Notes: generated by a model not told the origin, from the letters alone. Shown: positions 28,148-41,024, counted from the stretch's first letter. The stretch: 64,000 nucleotides of DNA from Fluoribacter dumoffii NY 23 (GCF_000236165.1 NZ_CM001373.1:3440325-3504324); one strand, 5' to 3'. A program made the numbers and translations.

Positions 28148-28455
28148 TACTGCCTCCTTTTCACCATGAGATTTATTGCATCACTAGGACCTTCACCTCA
28201 TTACCAAATCTTAATAAAATTTTTAAGTGGACCATTTTAAAATAAGATGGCTTACATTTTAATTGGTCAGGATTCATATACTCCACCTTCAGAAAGATCT
28301 TCCTTAGTGGTTAATTGAGTAGAGATACAAGTCACTAACGGAACTCCTAATATGCAATGATCATAGTCAAAAACAATTTCACTCCCAATGCGTTTTTGTT
28401 TTCATTTATTCCTTAAAATTTGATAACCTCTTCAATAACAACACAAACAGCCCCT
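28148..28455 (-). other. Intergenic stretch with a short gene fragment
   Basis: On the minus strand a startless frame of about 45 codons ends at 28274 and contains RIGSEIVFDYDHCILGVPLV. It reads like the C-terminal part of a real protein, but the family is not recognised. Nothing else is visible. Confidence 0.35.
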
Positions 28456-28860
28456 TTACTTAGTTCGTTTCAACCGAGTTACTGAATCAATCAGTTTTAA
28501 GGTATCTTGTCTGGTAAAAGGTTTAACACATCGCATTTCTTCTTGCGTTCCCTTCATGTCATTATGATGTGTCATTATTACGATGGGTGTAGCTTGATTT
28601 AAATTTGAATCCTTTTGAATACGTACAATGAGTTCCTGGCAGTTAAATCCTTGCGTTAAATTTGTATCAATTAAAATCACATCATAACGTCTCATTAAAG
28701 CAAGCTCCAAACCAGAGTTCGCATCACAGGCCATATCTACCTTATGATTCAAATTCTGCAATTGTGCGCGCAGGAGAATGCGTTCGCCTAATGAATCATC
28801 GACTACCAAAAAAAACAAACAATCGACCATAAGACACCTCATATCACTTTCTTGAACCAT
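28456..28860 (-). CDS. Single-domain response regulator (CheY-like)
   Basis: One receiver domain with the acidic pair in LVVDDS, the phospho-acceptor Asp in VILIDTNL, the Thr in IVIMTHH and the Lys in CVKPF. There is no output domain. An internal ATG at 28830, with AGG before it, may be the true start because the receiver fold begins right after it. It lies 309 bases upstream of the chemotaxis-receptor gene, and may form a signalling pair with it although no histidine kinase is near. Confidence 0.82.
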   Translation of the reverse strand: MVQESDMRCLMVDCLFFLVVDDSLGERILLRAQLQNLNHKVDMACDANSGLELALMRRYDVILIDTNLTQGFNCQELIVRIQKDSNLNQATPIVIMTHHNDMKGTQEEMRCVKPFTRQDTLKLIDSVTRLKRTK

Positions 28861-28884
28861 CGAGGTACACCTCTTTTGTTATTC

Positions 28885-31035
28885 CTATGCCTCTTGAATT
28901 TCCGCATGTCCTTTATGAGAATTCAAGAGTCGCAATCCGTTCGCCACTACGATTAAACTAGCTCCCATATCCGCAAAAACAGCCATCCAAAGAGTCGCAA
29001 TACCTCCAAGGGCTAAAATAAAAAACACTCCTTTTATGGCAATGGATAATGTAATGTTTTGCCGAAGAATTCTTGCGGTATTACGGCTCAAATCAATATA
29101 TAAAGGCAACATGGCCAAATTATCATTCATCAACGCTACATCGGCCGTTTCCAATGCCGTATCCGTTCCTTTTCCCATTGCAAAACTTATACTGGCTTTG
29201 GCTAAAGCCGGTGCATCATTAATACCATCCCCTACCATTCCTACCGCTTTGTAATCCTCTAAAAGCTGATTAATCGCTTGCAGCTTATCCGTAGGCAATA
29301 CATTGGCCTTCACTTCATCAATACCTACTTGATTGGCAATCGCTTTTGCCGTTACTGCATTATCCCCAGTTAACATCGCTGTTTTTATCCCTTGTTCATG
29401 AAGCCTTGAAATAGCCCATTGACTGGATTGACGCAATGTATCCGCCACTGCAAACAAAGCAAGGACAGTGGTATCATTACTTAAAATAATTGTGGTTTTT
29501 CCCTCTTCTTCCAATCGTTTCAGCTCTTCTTCTACCTCAGGACTGCATACATTATTGTCTTCAGCCAGTTGATGGTTCCCTACATAATACAATTCATTTT
29601 GCACCACGCCTTTGACTCCACGACCCGGAAGTGCCGTAAACTCACCAACTTCTAATAAACCAGAGCTGGGTTGTTGTTGCCAATAGGTTACTAATGCATG
29701 CGCTACAGGATGCTCGGAATGACTATCAAGGCTTGCTGCAATGAGCAGCAACTCTTCTTTTGTTCTACGCGCGTCATGTACAATAAAATCAGTCACTACG
29801 GGTTTACCTGCCGTTAAGGTACCTGTTTTATCTAAGGCAATTAATTTTAACTGATGCCCAGTTTCTAAATAACTTCCTCCTTTAATCAAAAGCCCATGCT
29901 TGGCGGCAGAGGCTAATCCGCTCACCACAGTCACCGGGGTTGAAATCACCAAAGCACAAGGGCATGCAATCACTAATAAAGTGAGGGCTTTATAGATCCA
30001 GTCATAAAAAGGATAACCAAAAACCAAAGGTGGAATTAATGCGATAAGAACTGCAATCATCACCATAATCGGCGTATAATATTGAGCAAATACATCGACA
30101 AAACGTTGTGTCGGGGCACGTTCTGCTTGCGCTTGTTCAATTGCCTTCCCAATTTTGGCAAGAAGGGTATCTCCCGATGCCTTAGTCACTTTGACGTCAA
30201 GAACTCCGTACTCATTAAGTGTACCAGCAAAAACTGTATCATCTATCTCTTTACTAACCGGCATGGACTCACCTGTAATCGGTGCTTGATTGACCGTGCT
30301 TTTTCCTATAACAACCACTCCATCCATGGCAATGCGCTCTCCTGGTTTCACTCTAAAGACTGCTCCGGGTTGGATCTTCTCGATATGGACCATTTGCCAT
30401 TGGCCATTATCCTGTTTTACTCGTGCAACTTCAGGTGCAATTTGCATCAAACTGCGAATAGCAAGTCGAGCTTTATCTAAAGAATAACGTTCAATACGTT
30501 CAGCCAATGCAAACAATACTGTAACCATAGCAGCTTCAGGCCACGCACCTATGATAATTGCCCCAATAATCGCAATCAGCATCAAGCTGTTAATATTCAT
30601 TGCTTTGGTACGTAAAGCCAGCCACCCTTTTTTAAACGTAGGTGGACCACTTAGAGCAATTGCCAATAAAGCTGGAACAATAATCCAAACTGAAAATTCT
30701 GTATTCAGAGAATAAGCCATGACTTCTGAAAAAAGTGCCAAAACCCCTGCTGATAAAATAATTTTCCAGGAAAAATCAGAAACGGGTTTTTCTCCTTTTT
30801 TAGTAGTTATTTGACTGCCTTGCGTGCGAACAGTCATTCCTAAGGATTCTATACGGCCTTGCAACCCATCAATGACAGGAAGACGATGGTGAATCGTGAC
30901 CTCTTCCGCAATAAAATTAAAGTCCAAATGCTCAATTTCAGGAACGTCTTGTAACTGTTTTCTGATGAGTTTTTCTTCTGCAGGACAGTCAAGACCAGCT
31001 ACAAAAAATGTTGTCGCTGTTAATTGCGTTGTCAT
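28885..31035 (-). CDS. cadA: P1B-type ATPase exporting Zn/Cd/Pb
   Basis: The 716-residue pump has a diverged N-terminal HMA domain with GLDCPAEE, the CPC motif in VIACPCALV (membrane helix 6), the phosphorylation site DKTGT, TGES in the actuator and GDGINDAPAL in the hinge. CPC with a C-terminal D-based helix (VFADMGASLIVVANGLRLL) fits the Zn/Cd/Pb group. The start chosen is ATG 31035, with GGAG seven bases upstream. It overlaps the stop of the zinc-ribbon gene (ATGA) in an arsR operon. It should export metal from the cytoplasm. Confidence 0.92.
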   Translation of the reverse strand: MTTQLTATTFFVAGLDCPAEEKLIRKQLQDVPEIEHLDFNFIAEEVTIHHRLPVIDGLQGRIESLGMTVRTQGSQITTKKGEKPVSDFSWKIILSAGVLALFSEVMAYSLNTEFSVWIIVPALLAIALSGPPTFKKGWLALRTKAMNINSLMLIAIIGAIIIGAWPEAAMVTVLFALAERIERYSLDKARLAIRSLMQIAPEVARVKQDNGQWQMVHIEKIQPGAVFRVKPGERIAMDGVVVIGKSTVNQAPITGESMPVSKEIDDTVFAGTLNEYGVLDVKVTKASGDTLLAKIGKAIEQAQAERAPTQRFVDVFAQYYTPIMVMIAVLIALIPPLVFGYPFYDWIYKALTLLVIACPCALVISTPVTVVSGLASAAKHGLLIKGGSYLETGHQLKLIALDKTGTLTAGKPVVTDFIVHDARRTKEELLLIAASLDSHSEHPVAHALVTYWQQQPSSGLLEVGEFTALPGRGVKGVVQNELYYVGNHQLAEDNNVCSPEVEEELKRLEEEGKTTIILSNDTTVLALFAVADTLRQSSQWAISRLHEQGIKTAMLTGDNAVTAKAIANQVGIDEVKANVLPTDKLQAINQLLEDYKAVGMVGDGINDAPALAKASISFAMGKGTDTALETADVALMNDNLAMLPLYIDLSRNTARILRQNITLSIAIKGVFFILALGGIATLWMAVFADMGASLIVVANGLRLLNSHKGHAEIQEA

Positions 31036-31253
31036 ATTGAGCTCCCACATTGCCCACAAAATCGAGTGCCTGGGACATTGGGAGTTTGACACCGTGTACA
31101 TACGACTCCCTGTGATTCATTTCGAGACATATAGCTGTTCTCATAATTTTTTTGCTTATGATGAGAATTACGGTATCCATTTTGGTAAGAACTACCATTT
31201 TGCCCATGATGCCTATTCATGTAATTACCCAATAGTCGTTTTATAAAACTCAT
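31032..31253 (-). CDS. Small zinc-ribbon protein in the cad operon
   Basis: The 73-residue protein has an N-terminal basic segment (SFIKRLLGNYMNRHHG), a central part rich in His, Asn, Tyr and Gln, and a C-terminal zinc ribbon CTRCQTPNVPGTRFCGQCG. A strong GAGGAGA site marks ATG 31253. Its stop overlaps the cadA start, and its start follows the arsR stop by one base, so all three are one transcript. It could be a metal chaperone or sensor for the pump, which is inference from position and residues. Confidence 0.75.
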   Translation of the reverse strand: MSFIKRLLGNYMNRHHGQNGSSYQNGYRNSHHKQKNYENSYMSRNESQGVVCTRCQTPNVPGTRFCGQCGSSI

Positions 31254-31254
31254 G

Positions 31255-31560
31255 TTATTTCTCCTCATCATCTTCTTCAGCAAAATGTCGCAGCATGTCG
31301 TCCAAAATGCACCGTACATGCGTATCAAAAATACTGTAATAAATATGCTTTCCTTCTCTTTTAGCAGTCAATAAACGCGCAGATCGCAACAAACTTAAAT
31401 GATGACTTGCCAGTGGAACAGATAGATTCAGCTGCTCTGCTAACTCAGAAACTGATTTAGGTCCTTCTGTAAGGCACGTGAGTAGAAGCCGCATGCGGTT
31501 GGGCTCACCCATTAAATGCAAGGTATCGCTCAGAGTAATAATTTGATCTTGGGTTAGCAT
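31255..31560 (-). CDS. ArsR/SmtB-family metal-responsive repressor
   Basis: The 101-residue protein is a winged-helix ArsR/SmtB regulator: EPNRMRLLLTCL, then SVSELAEQLNLSVPLASHHLSLLRSARLL and the wing KREGKHIYYSI. The last helix has D, H, D and H/E residues (DTHVRCILDDMLRHFAEE), the alpha-5 metal site of CzrA/SmtB-type zinc sensors. It would leave DNA on binding zinc and release its own operon. A 9-2-9 palindrome lies 13 bases upstream. Confidence 0.88.
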   Translation of the reverse strand: MLTQDQIITLSDTLHLMGEPNRMRLLLTCLTEGPKSVSELAEQLNLSVPLASHHLSLLRSARLLTAKREGKHIYYSIFDTHVRCILDDMLRHFAEEDDEEK

Positions 31561-31572
31561 ATTTAGTTCAAC

Positions 31573-31592
31573 AGTTAAATAAGTATTTAACT
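31573..31592. promoter_or_regulatory. Probable ArsR/CzrA-type operator
   Basis: AGTTAAATA-AG-TATTTAACT is a perfect 9-2-9 palindrome just before the arsR start. Its core TAAATA-nn-TATTTA follows the 6-2-6 layout of SmtB/CzrA operators. A close relative is at 31989-32006 in front of the CDF gene. Confidence 0.65.
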
Positions 31593-31838
31593 ATTAATAT
31601 AGGCAATACAATGAATTTGTCAAATATGACCACATGGATGTATAATCAAAGGAGCAGAAGCTGATTAAGGTTAATGCACATTTTGTAACCAAAAAGGCGG
31701 GTAATATTAAAATTTCTACACTGCCTGTATAAATGCTTATAATTTATCAGAGCTTATTTATCTTCCTTTTTAAATAAAAGATATATTATCTGTTCTTTCC
31801 CAGAATGTCCCAGAACATCAAAAGTATTCATTAGAAGT

Positions 31839-31934
31839 TTACAATGCAGCAGACATACCATGTAAGAAAAAAGCTAAGATGATTAGCAATACTAATAAAG
31901 CAATTATCCAAGAGAAAGTTTTCTTTCTTCTCAT
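31839..31934 (-). CDS. 31-residue membrane protein
   Basis: AGGAGA lies four bases before ATG 31934. The product starts MRRKKTFSWIIALL, has one membrane helix and ends HGMSAAL. The positive-inside rule puts the N-terminus in the cytoplasm. It is far below usual annotation limits but has a strong ribosome site and a typical small-membrane-protein layout. It lies between the arsR-cadA operon and the CDF gene, so a link to metal transport is possible. Confidence 0.6.
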   Translation of the reverse strand: MRRKKTFSWIIALLVLLIILAFFLHGMSAAL

Positions 31935-31988
31935 ATTCTCTCCTGATATTAGTGAAATATTTGACCTTTAATAAAAATGTAGTCCAAA

Positions 31989-32006
31989 ATTAAATAAATA
32001 TTCAAT
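31989..32006. promoter_or_regulatory. Second ArsR-type operator, before the CDF gene
   Basis: ATTAAATA-AA-TATTCAAT is an 8-2-8 palindrome with one mismatch, 33 bases before the CDF start codon. It shares the TAAATA-nn-TATT core with the site at 31573-31592. Confidence 0.5.
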
Positions 32007-32038
32007 TACTTAATTATAAAGTCATAGGGATAATAAGA

Positions 32039-36053
<4,015 letters not shown>

Positions 36054-36059
36054 TCATCC

Positions 36060-37310
36060 TTAATGCTCATGGCTTGCGCCTTCCTTACCCATTTCCGCCT
36101 TAAGATAAAAGCTATTTTTAGTCACATAACGCTGCCCTACATCAAGACCTGATAGAACCTCAGCCCATTGTTTGTCTCGTTGGCCAAGTTCTACGGGAGT
36201 GGCTTCAAAATAATCTCCTTGCTGGACAAACACCACGTCTTGATCGCCAATGCGTTGCAATGCCGTAAGAAGCACCGCTACCGGCACTGTTTTTTCTTCG
36301 ATGATAATATAACCGTTGACATACATACCGGGAATCCATAATCGCTGTTCATTGGGTAAAATTGCACGTGCCAAAGTGGTTTGACTGTCCTCTATCCCAA
36401 GAGAAGCAATATAAGAGATATGGCTTGTCGTTTTAGGTTTTCCTTCATCACCAATTACATCAATAGTCATTCCCGTTTTAACTAGCGGGGTATCTTTGCG
36501 ATATAATGTAAAATCAGCCCATACGTTGGTTAAATTAGCAATATCATAAATGGGTTTGTTATTTTGAGCCAATTCGCCATTAGTTGAATATTTTTGTACT
36601 ATAGTTCCTGTTATAGGTGCATTTATGTTGTAATTTTGTAAACTTTCATTGCTTTCAATTGTCGCTAATAAATCTCCTTTTATTACCTCATCGCCTAAAT
36701 TTTTATTCATTACTTTGATAATGCCTGCATAACGAGCATAAATGGGAGCCATGGTATCCCGATTAGGCGCAATTTTTCCTACTACTTTTAATTGAGTTTT
36801 AATTGTTTGGCTTTCTGCCTTTTCGGTTTGAATATTGGCTGATTGAAGTATGTCAGGAACTAATTTAACCCTTCCCTCATAACTTTTATATTGCCAGCCG
36901 TAGACTTTACCTGAAAGCGTTAATTGAAGTGAAACATCAAATGAATGAGGTTCTTTAATAACCTGGTTACTTTGTAAAAAATTCTCAATAGGCTTAAACG
37001 TAATAACTTCTTTTCCGCCATTAAATCGGGTTAATTCTGCAGTAAGTTGAGATGAGTTAGAAGGAATAGCTTCTCCTTCTTGATAAAGATATGCACGAAA
37101 ATGTGGTGGCATCCCTCGTTCAAACAAGAGAAATTCAAGGGTTATATTGTCTTTTTTAAAAAGACGACCTCCGTGTGGACCTTTTTCAAACTCTTCTTGA
37201 GATTCACTCTGTTGATTATCGTCATCTGCCCCGAATACCACAGGAGTAATTAGTGTCGATATAAAGATAATTAAGAATAACAAGGAGACGAATTTTTTTA
37301 TAAGTTTCAT
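36060..37310 (-). CDS. czcB: Membrane-fusion protein of the metal RND pump (CzcB/HelB-like)
   Basis: The 416-residue periplasmic adaptor has a signal peptide (LLFLIIFISTLITPVVFG), an N-terminal CzcB extension with EKGPHGGRLF, a barrel-sandwich lipoyl domain with KVVGKIAPNRDTMAPIYARYAG, and a late beta-barrel (LWIPGMYVNGYI). The C-terminus ends in SHEH. His/Glu-rich ends may bind metal. Its ATG overlaps the stop of czcC (ATGA). Confidence 0.9.
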   Translation of the reverse strand: MKLIKKFVSLLFLIIFISTLITPVVFGADDDNQQSESQEEFEKGPHGGRLFKKDNITLEFLLFERGMPPHFRAYLYQEGEAIPSNSSQLTAELTRFNGGKEVITFKPIENFLQSNQVIKEPHSFDVSLQLTLSGKVYGWQYKSYEGRVKLVPDILQSANIQTEKAESQTIKTQLKVVGKIAPNRDTMAPIYARYAGIIKVMNKNLGDEVIKGDLLATIESNESLQNYNINAPITGTIVQKYSTNGELAQNNKPIYDIANLTNVWADFTLYRKDTPLVKTGMTIDVIGDEGKPKTTSHISYIASLGIEDSQTTLARAILPNEQRLWIPGMYVNGYIIIEEKTVPVAVLLTALQRIGDQDVVFVQQGDYFEATPVELGQRDKQWAEVLSGLDVGQRYVTKNSFYLKAEMGKEGASHEH

Positions 37311-38557
37311 TTACTTTCCTTTGTCGGATGTAACCCTAAAAGACCAGTCAATTGAATGAGTGCTTTATGAAAATCAGCATGAGCTTGTTGGTAATGACGC
37401 TCTTCTTCATATAAAGTATTTAACGAAGTAGATAATTCAATATATGTATATCGTCCCATTTGATAACCATCTTGGGCGAGCTTAATTGACTTGCGCGCTA
37501 AAGGGAGCAAAGATTTCGTCACTAATTGTGCTTCATACCTACTTTGCTGCGCCTGTAAAAAGGTATTGTATGCTTTTTGACGAACCTCTAGACGCGTCCC
37601 TTGAAACTCATAGGCTGTTTGTGAGTATTGGGCTTCCGCAGTCAAAATCTTTCCCTGATTGCGGTTATAAACAGGTGCATCTGCAAAGACGGACATCACT
37701 GCAGCATTACTGTCGTCATCCGAAAAATGCCGACCACCCAATTGAACATTTAAATCAGGCCATACTGATTTTTTGACTGCAGTAATAGTGGCACGCTTGG
37801 CTTGTAATAGCAGTTGCATTTGCAACATTTGCGGGCTTTTCGGTACTTGTTTCACCAGATCGACCCAGTTTAAAATTACATCAGGCAAACCCTTATCAAT
37901 CAAGGGTCTGTCCACTCGTAAACCATTGCCAAGCAAACGAGCTAATTTTGCTCGTAAGAAGAGCGCGTCACGTCCTGCTTTTTGCTCTTGGATACGTGCC
38001 TCCCCTGATCGAATTTGCGCTAAACGCAAATCAAGCTCCGCACCAACCCCAGCTTTAACTCGTTTGTCAATGGCAGTCACAATATCCTGATTCAAACGAA
38101 CGAGCTTTTTGGTTACCTGATGCCATTGAACGGCATAAAATGCATCGACATAAGCACTTCCTACAGCCATATATAATGCTGCTTTCTGAACATTAATTTG
38201 AGCTAAAGACGCTAAATAATCTGCATATGTTGCTTTTTTCAAATACTTAAGACGACCGCCTAAGGGAATCGGTTGCGTTATAGATGCAGTCGTTTCTGCT
38301 GCCTCATAACCTGAATAACTTCCAGATCCTCCAAAATTCTCCGCAGTTAAGGTCAGCTGCGGATTCGGATACAGGCCACTTTGAATAAAGGCTCCACGCA
38401 TGGCTTCTGCTTTATCCATCTCTGCTTGTAACTCAGGGTTATTGCGATAGGCAATATCCAAAGCTTCATGGAAGGTTAAGGGTGCGGCGTGAACCACCGC
38501 TTCCTGAAACAGAACGCTTAACAAAATTGCCATGGAGATCTTAATGAAAAAACGCAT
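37307..38557 (-). CDS. czcC: Outer-membrane efflux channel (CzcC/HelC-like, TolC family)
   Basis: The 416-residue protein has a signal peptide ending HAAP, then two outer-membrane efflux repeats: LTFHEALDIAYRNNPELQAE early and LLLQAKRATITAVKKSVWPDLNVQLG in the second half. The AENFGG-GSYSG block and the coiled coil between repeats are as in CzcC. It is the first gene of the czcCBA transcript. AGG precedes its start, and a palindrome lies at 38616-38631. Confidence 0.9.
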   Translation of the reverse strand: MRFFIKISMAILLSVLFQEAVVHAAPLTFHEALDIAYRNNPELQAEMDKAEAMRGAFIQSGLYPNPQLTLTAENFGGSGSYSGYEAAETTASITQPIPLGGRLKYLKKATYADYLASLAQINVQKAALYMAVGSAYVDAFYAVQWHQVTKKLVRLNQDIVTAIDKRVKAGVGAELDLRLAQIRSGEARIQEQKAGRDALFLRAKLARLLGNGLRVDRPLIDKGLPDVILNWVDLVKQVPKSPQMLQMQLLLQAKRATITAVKKSVWPDLNVQLGGRHFSDDDSNAAVMSVFADAPVYNRNQGKILTAEAQYSQTAYEFQGTRLEVRQKAYNTFLQAQQSRYEAQLVTKSLLPLARKSIKLAQDGYQMGRYTYIELSTSLNTLYEEERHYQQAHADFHKALIQLTGLLGLHPTKESK

Positions 38558-38615
38558 TCCCTACCTTCACTTGTTCCTAGGTAAATTTATTGAGTTTGAT
38601 ATGTTATTAATTTAC

Positions 38616-38631
38616 ATCTACTCTAGTAGAT
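38616..38631. promoter_or_regulatory. Palindrome upstream of czcCBA
   Basis: ATCTACT-CT-AGTAGAT is a perfect 7-2-7 inverted repeat 59 bases before the czcC start. It differs from the ArsR-type sites near arsR, so a different regulator is expected. No such regulator gene is adjacent. Confidence 0.4.
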
Positions 38632-38765
38632 AATCAGTATGCTAACCTTATTCCATAATAACTTATATCATCCATGAAAAGTAGTTGTGTTGGTAGTTGT
38701 ATTTCTGACCAATTCTATGGGATGTGCATTGAAAGCGGTTTATCACATATCACGCGCAACTAAAT

Positions 38766-38782
38766 GGGGAATCGAACCCGCT
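38766..38782 (-). other. att-like core 3: tRNA/tmRNA 3'-end fragment
   Basis: The minus strand reads AGCGGGTTCGATTCCCC, the T-arm part shared with the sites at 11252 and 24479; the acceptor part has diverged. The paired repeat follows 119 bp inside, at 38901. I take this as the left end of the conjugative element. Confidence 0.6.
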
Positions 38783-38900
38783 GACAAAGATTTTAAGGGT
38801 TACTCTAACGACAACAAAAGACCACGAGAGCCTAAATAGATAAAGGTGAGATATGTAACTTTATTTTAATTGTCTTTGAAGGTCTGAAATTGTCTGCAAG

Positions 38901-38921
38901 TGATGCCGATTTGGTGCCGCT
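38901..38921. repeat. Paired TGvTGCCG direct repeats, 11-bp period
   Basis: TGATGCCG at 38901-38908 and TGGTGCCG at 38912-38919 (positions from the shared layout) repeat with an 11-bp period. The flank aligns with 24601-24655. A matching pair at 63969-63986, near the integrase gene, is the likely right-end partner. Confidence 0.6.
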
Positions 38922-39006
38922 ATAAATCAGATTAAGCTGATTCTAATTCTATATGATGAATGCTGAACCGCTTCTACCGTGTGGCTTGTATCAAAAATTA
39001 CTTAGA

Positions 39007-39675
39007 TTAGCATGTCCGAATGTTTTGCATCACTGTCCCAATAATCTCTATTTCGAGGCCCTCTTCCGCTTTAATATTCGGCCAATTATCATTTAAAGTA
39101 TGCAACTCAAACTCTGGTGAGGTGTAAGACAATTTTTTATATTGGCAAATAATTGCCTCCATCTTATTGCCAATTTTAACTGCTACATATTTACTTGGTT
39201 TTGGAGATACTGCAGGATCAATGACCAATATGTCATTTAATCTGAACTCTGGTATCATACTATCGTCCAAAATCTTCAATGCAAATGCATCATTACTTAA
39301 GTTAGGTAACAACACCGAACTTACAGAGATAGTGATATTCTCTGATTCTTGTTGTTTTTGATGCATGTTTATATGTTTCTTTGCATCACATGCTTGACTG
39401 TGATCTAAAAGCGGAATTAATTGGGTAGGACTTTTTACTTCAAACTGCTTTTCATCCGACAAACACATCAAATAAGCAGGTGAAACATCCAATGCCTGCG
39501 CAAGCGATTTAATCTCTTCCGGCCCCGGAGTACGCACACCCTGTTCCCAATTCGTCAGGCGCGTTTGTTTCAACCCCCCTGCAAGCTCGCCAAGAGCCTT
39601 TAACGTCAAGCCTTTAACCTTCCGTGCCTCAAGAATACGTTTGCCAATTTCCTTTTTGATATTTAGCTCAGCCAA
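39007..39675 (-). CDS. prpA: Phage-type repressor (PrpA-like), HTH plus S24 domain
   Basis: The 222-residue protein has an XRE helix-turn-helix in residues 10-65 (LTLKALGELAGGLKQTRLTNWEQG) and a LexA/CI-type C-terminal domain with the nucleophile Ser in LDDSMIPEF. Where family members have the catalytic Lys (TVKRL), I read IICQY, so self-cleavage is doubtful. The start is TTG 39675, with AGGGG upstream. It diverges from lvrA, as the prpA repressor does in Legionella lvh elements, over palindromes at 39709-39727. Confidence 0.85.
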   Translation of the reverse strand: MAELNIKKEIGKRILEARKVKGLTLKALGELAGGLKQTRLTNWEQGVRTPGPEEIKSLAQALDVSPAYLMCLSDEKQFEVKSPTQLIPLLDHSQACDAKKHINMHQKQQESENITISVSSVLLPNLSNDAFALKILDDSMIPEFRLNDILVIDPAVSPKPSKYVAVKIGNKMEAIICQYKKLSYTSPEFELHTLNDNWPNIKAEEGLEIEIIGTVMQNIRTC

Positions 39676-39708
39676 GGTTGCCCCTAAAAATTAGAATTAA
39701 CTATTGCA

Positions 39709-39727
39709 ATATCACAATTTGTGATAT
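39709..39727. promoter_or_regulatory. Operator for the PrpA-like repressor
   Basis: ATATCACAA-T-TTGTGATAT is a perfect 9-1-9 palindrome 33 bases before the prpA start. Weaker relatives lie near 39745-39763 (TTGTGAATA half) and 39781-39800 (ATATCACAT half). Three spaced sites in a divergent promoter suit a CI-like switch. Confidence 0.6.
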
Positions 39728-39826
39728 AAATTAGTTTATAAATTTACGATTTGTGAATAATATTCTGGTATTTTTATAAAGATATCACATTATGGATATA
39801 AAAACGAGGATGAGTAGGGATTACCC

Positions 39827-40696
39827 ATGATGGATTTTGTGATTAATGGTGATGAGTTAGAGGCAATGAGTGGGTTACCCCATATCCAGCAACTGGCTTA
39901 TTTAAGAGGGATACGACCTTATATGGACGTTAAAACCGGAATAGTCGGAGTCAAAAGGCGCATCAGTCATCAGTCTATTTCTGAGCAACTATATGTAGAG
40001 CCGCATCAAGGCATAAAAAGTCAGAGTTTTTCGCGTGATCAAGTTCGACGTGCTATTTCAGGATTGGTGCGTGCCGGGCTAATCGAAGTGCAATCCGAAG
40101 GAATGCATTTGATTTTGAAATGTCCTTTATCATCTCAGCATTATTCTGTCCAAAATAAAGCCGCCATAAACCCGCCACAGAAAGCCACCACAAAACCGCG
40201 TGGGGAATCCCTTGAGAATACTGGGTTATCCGAGGTTGAGGCACTAAAAGCCGACACAGTGGAATCCCAAAAAGCCGCCATACCTCATAAAGATAATTAT
40301 TATATTTATTTATTATCGCAATTCGAAAAATTCTGGTCGCTTTATCCTGAGAAAAAATCCAAGAACAACGCACAAGCTGTATTTGAAGAGCTAAAACCTA
40401 ACGCTGAGCTATTTCACACCATCATCAACGCATTGAGCGCCCAAATTAATCATCGCGAAACCATGAAACTACAAGGCACATGGGTGCCACCTTGGAAATA
40501 CCCCGCGAATTGGCTTGCACAACGTTGCTGGGAGGATGAATTACCTACGGATGCATTACAGGAGAAGCACCATGCAGAGCATACAAAAAATACTCGTAAA
40601 CGTCACACCACAGAAGACCTGTTCTGCCCACCCTGTGATGTCGAAGAGCGAGGAAACACCAATGTCATCCAGCTCCAAAGATGCCTTCAAAGCTGA
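39827..40696 (+). CDS. lvrA: LvrA, regulator at the head of the lvh operon
   Basis: The 289-residue protein begins with a replication/regulatory-type winged helix (FSRDQVRRAISGLVRAGLIEV near 65-90), a Pro/Lys-rich linker, and a C-terminal DnaT/phage-O-like block with FEKFWSLYPEKKSKNNAQAVF and WVPPWKYPANWLA. It is always the first gene of the Legionella lvr/lvh set. AGGGA precedes the start. The preceding ATG ATG leaves the exact start open by one codon. Overlaps lvrB by 125 bases in another frame. Confidence 0.85.
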   Translation: MMDFVINGDELEAMSGLPHIQQLAYLRGIRPYMDVKTGIVGVKRRISHQSISEQLYVEPHQGIKSQSFSRDQVRRAISGLVRAGLIEVQSEGMHLILKCPLSSQHYSVQNKAAINPPQKATTKPRGESLENTGLSEVEALKADTVESQKAAIPHKDNYYIYLLSQFEKFWSLYPEKKSKNNAQAVFEELKPNAELFHTIINALSAQINHRETMKLQGTWVPPWKYPANWLAQRCWEDELPTDALQEKHHAEHTKNTRKRHTTEDLFCPPCDVEERGNTNVIQLQRCLQS

Positions 40697-41024
40697 GAGA
40701 CGTATTGATTTATTGTTCTCCAAGTTTGCGGCCTTTTATGGGCATGTTTGGAGAAGTCAGTTTAAGGATGAAGTTTTTTTGAAGTTTGCCAAAAGGGAAT
40801 GGCAAGAAGCGTTAAGTGATTTTACCGATGCGGTACTGACCAAGGCCATTTTAAATTGCCGTGATTTTTACGAGTTACCGCCCACGCTGCCGCAATTGCT
40901 GTATTGCTGCAGACAAATCAGGAAACAAGAATCGTTTTATGTTGTTAAGGATGTGTATCAACCTGCAAACAAAGCTGTTGTGAGTTCCTGTTTGCAGAAG
41001 TGCAAGGAACTTTTAGCAAAATAA
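40572..41024 (+). CDS. lvrB: LvrB
   Basis: ATG 40572 has GGAG eight bases upstream and is preferred to an earlier frame start at 40515. The 150-residue soluble protein contains SKFAAFYGHVWRSQFKDEVF and the helical block LPPTLPQLLYCCRQIRKQ, seen in replication-helper proteins of conjugative elements. Exact role unknown. It overlaps lvrA and is followed 12 bases later by lvrC. Confidence 0.82.
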   Translation: MQSIQKILVNVTPQKTCSAHPVMSKSEETPMSSSSKDAFKAERRIDLLFSKFAAFYGHVWRSQFKDEVFLKFAKREWQEALSDFTDAVLTKAILNCRDFYELPPTLPQLLYCCRQIRKQESFYVVKDVYQPANKAVVSSCLQKCKELLAK

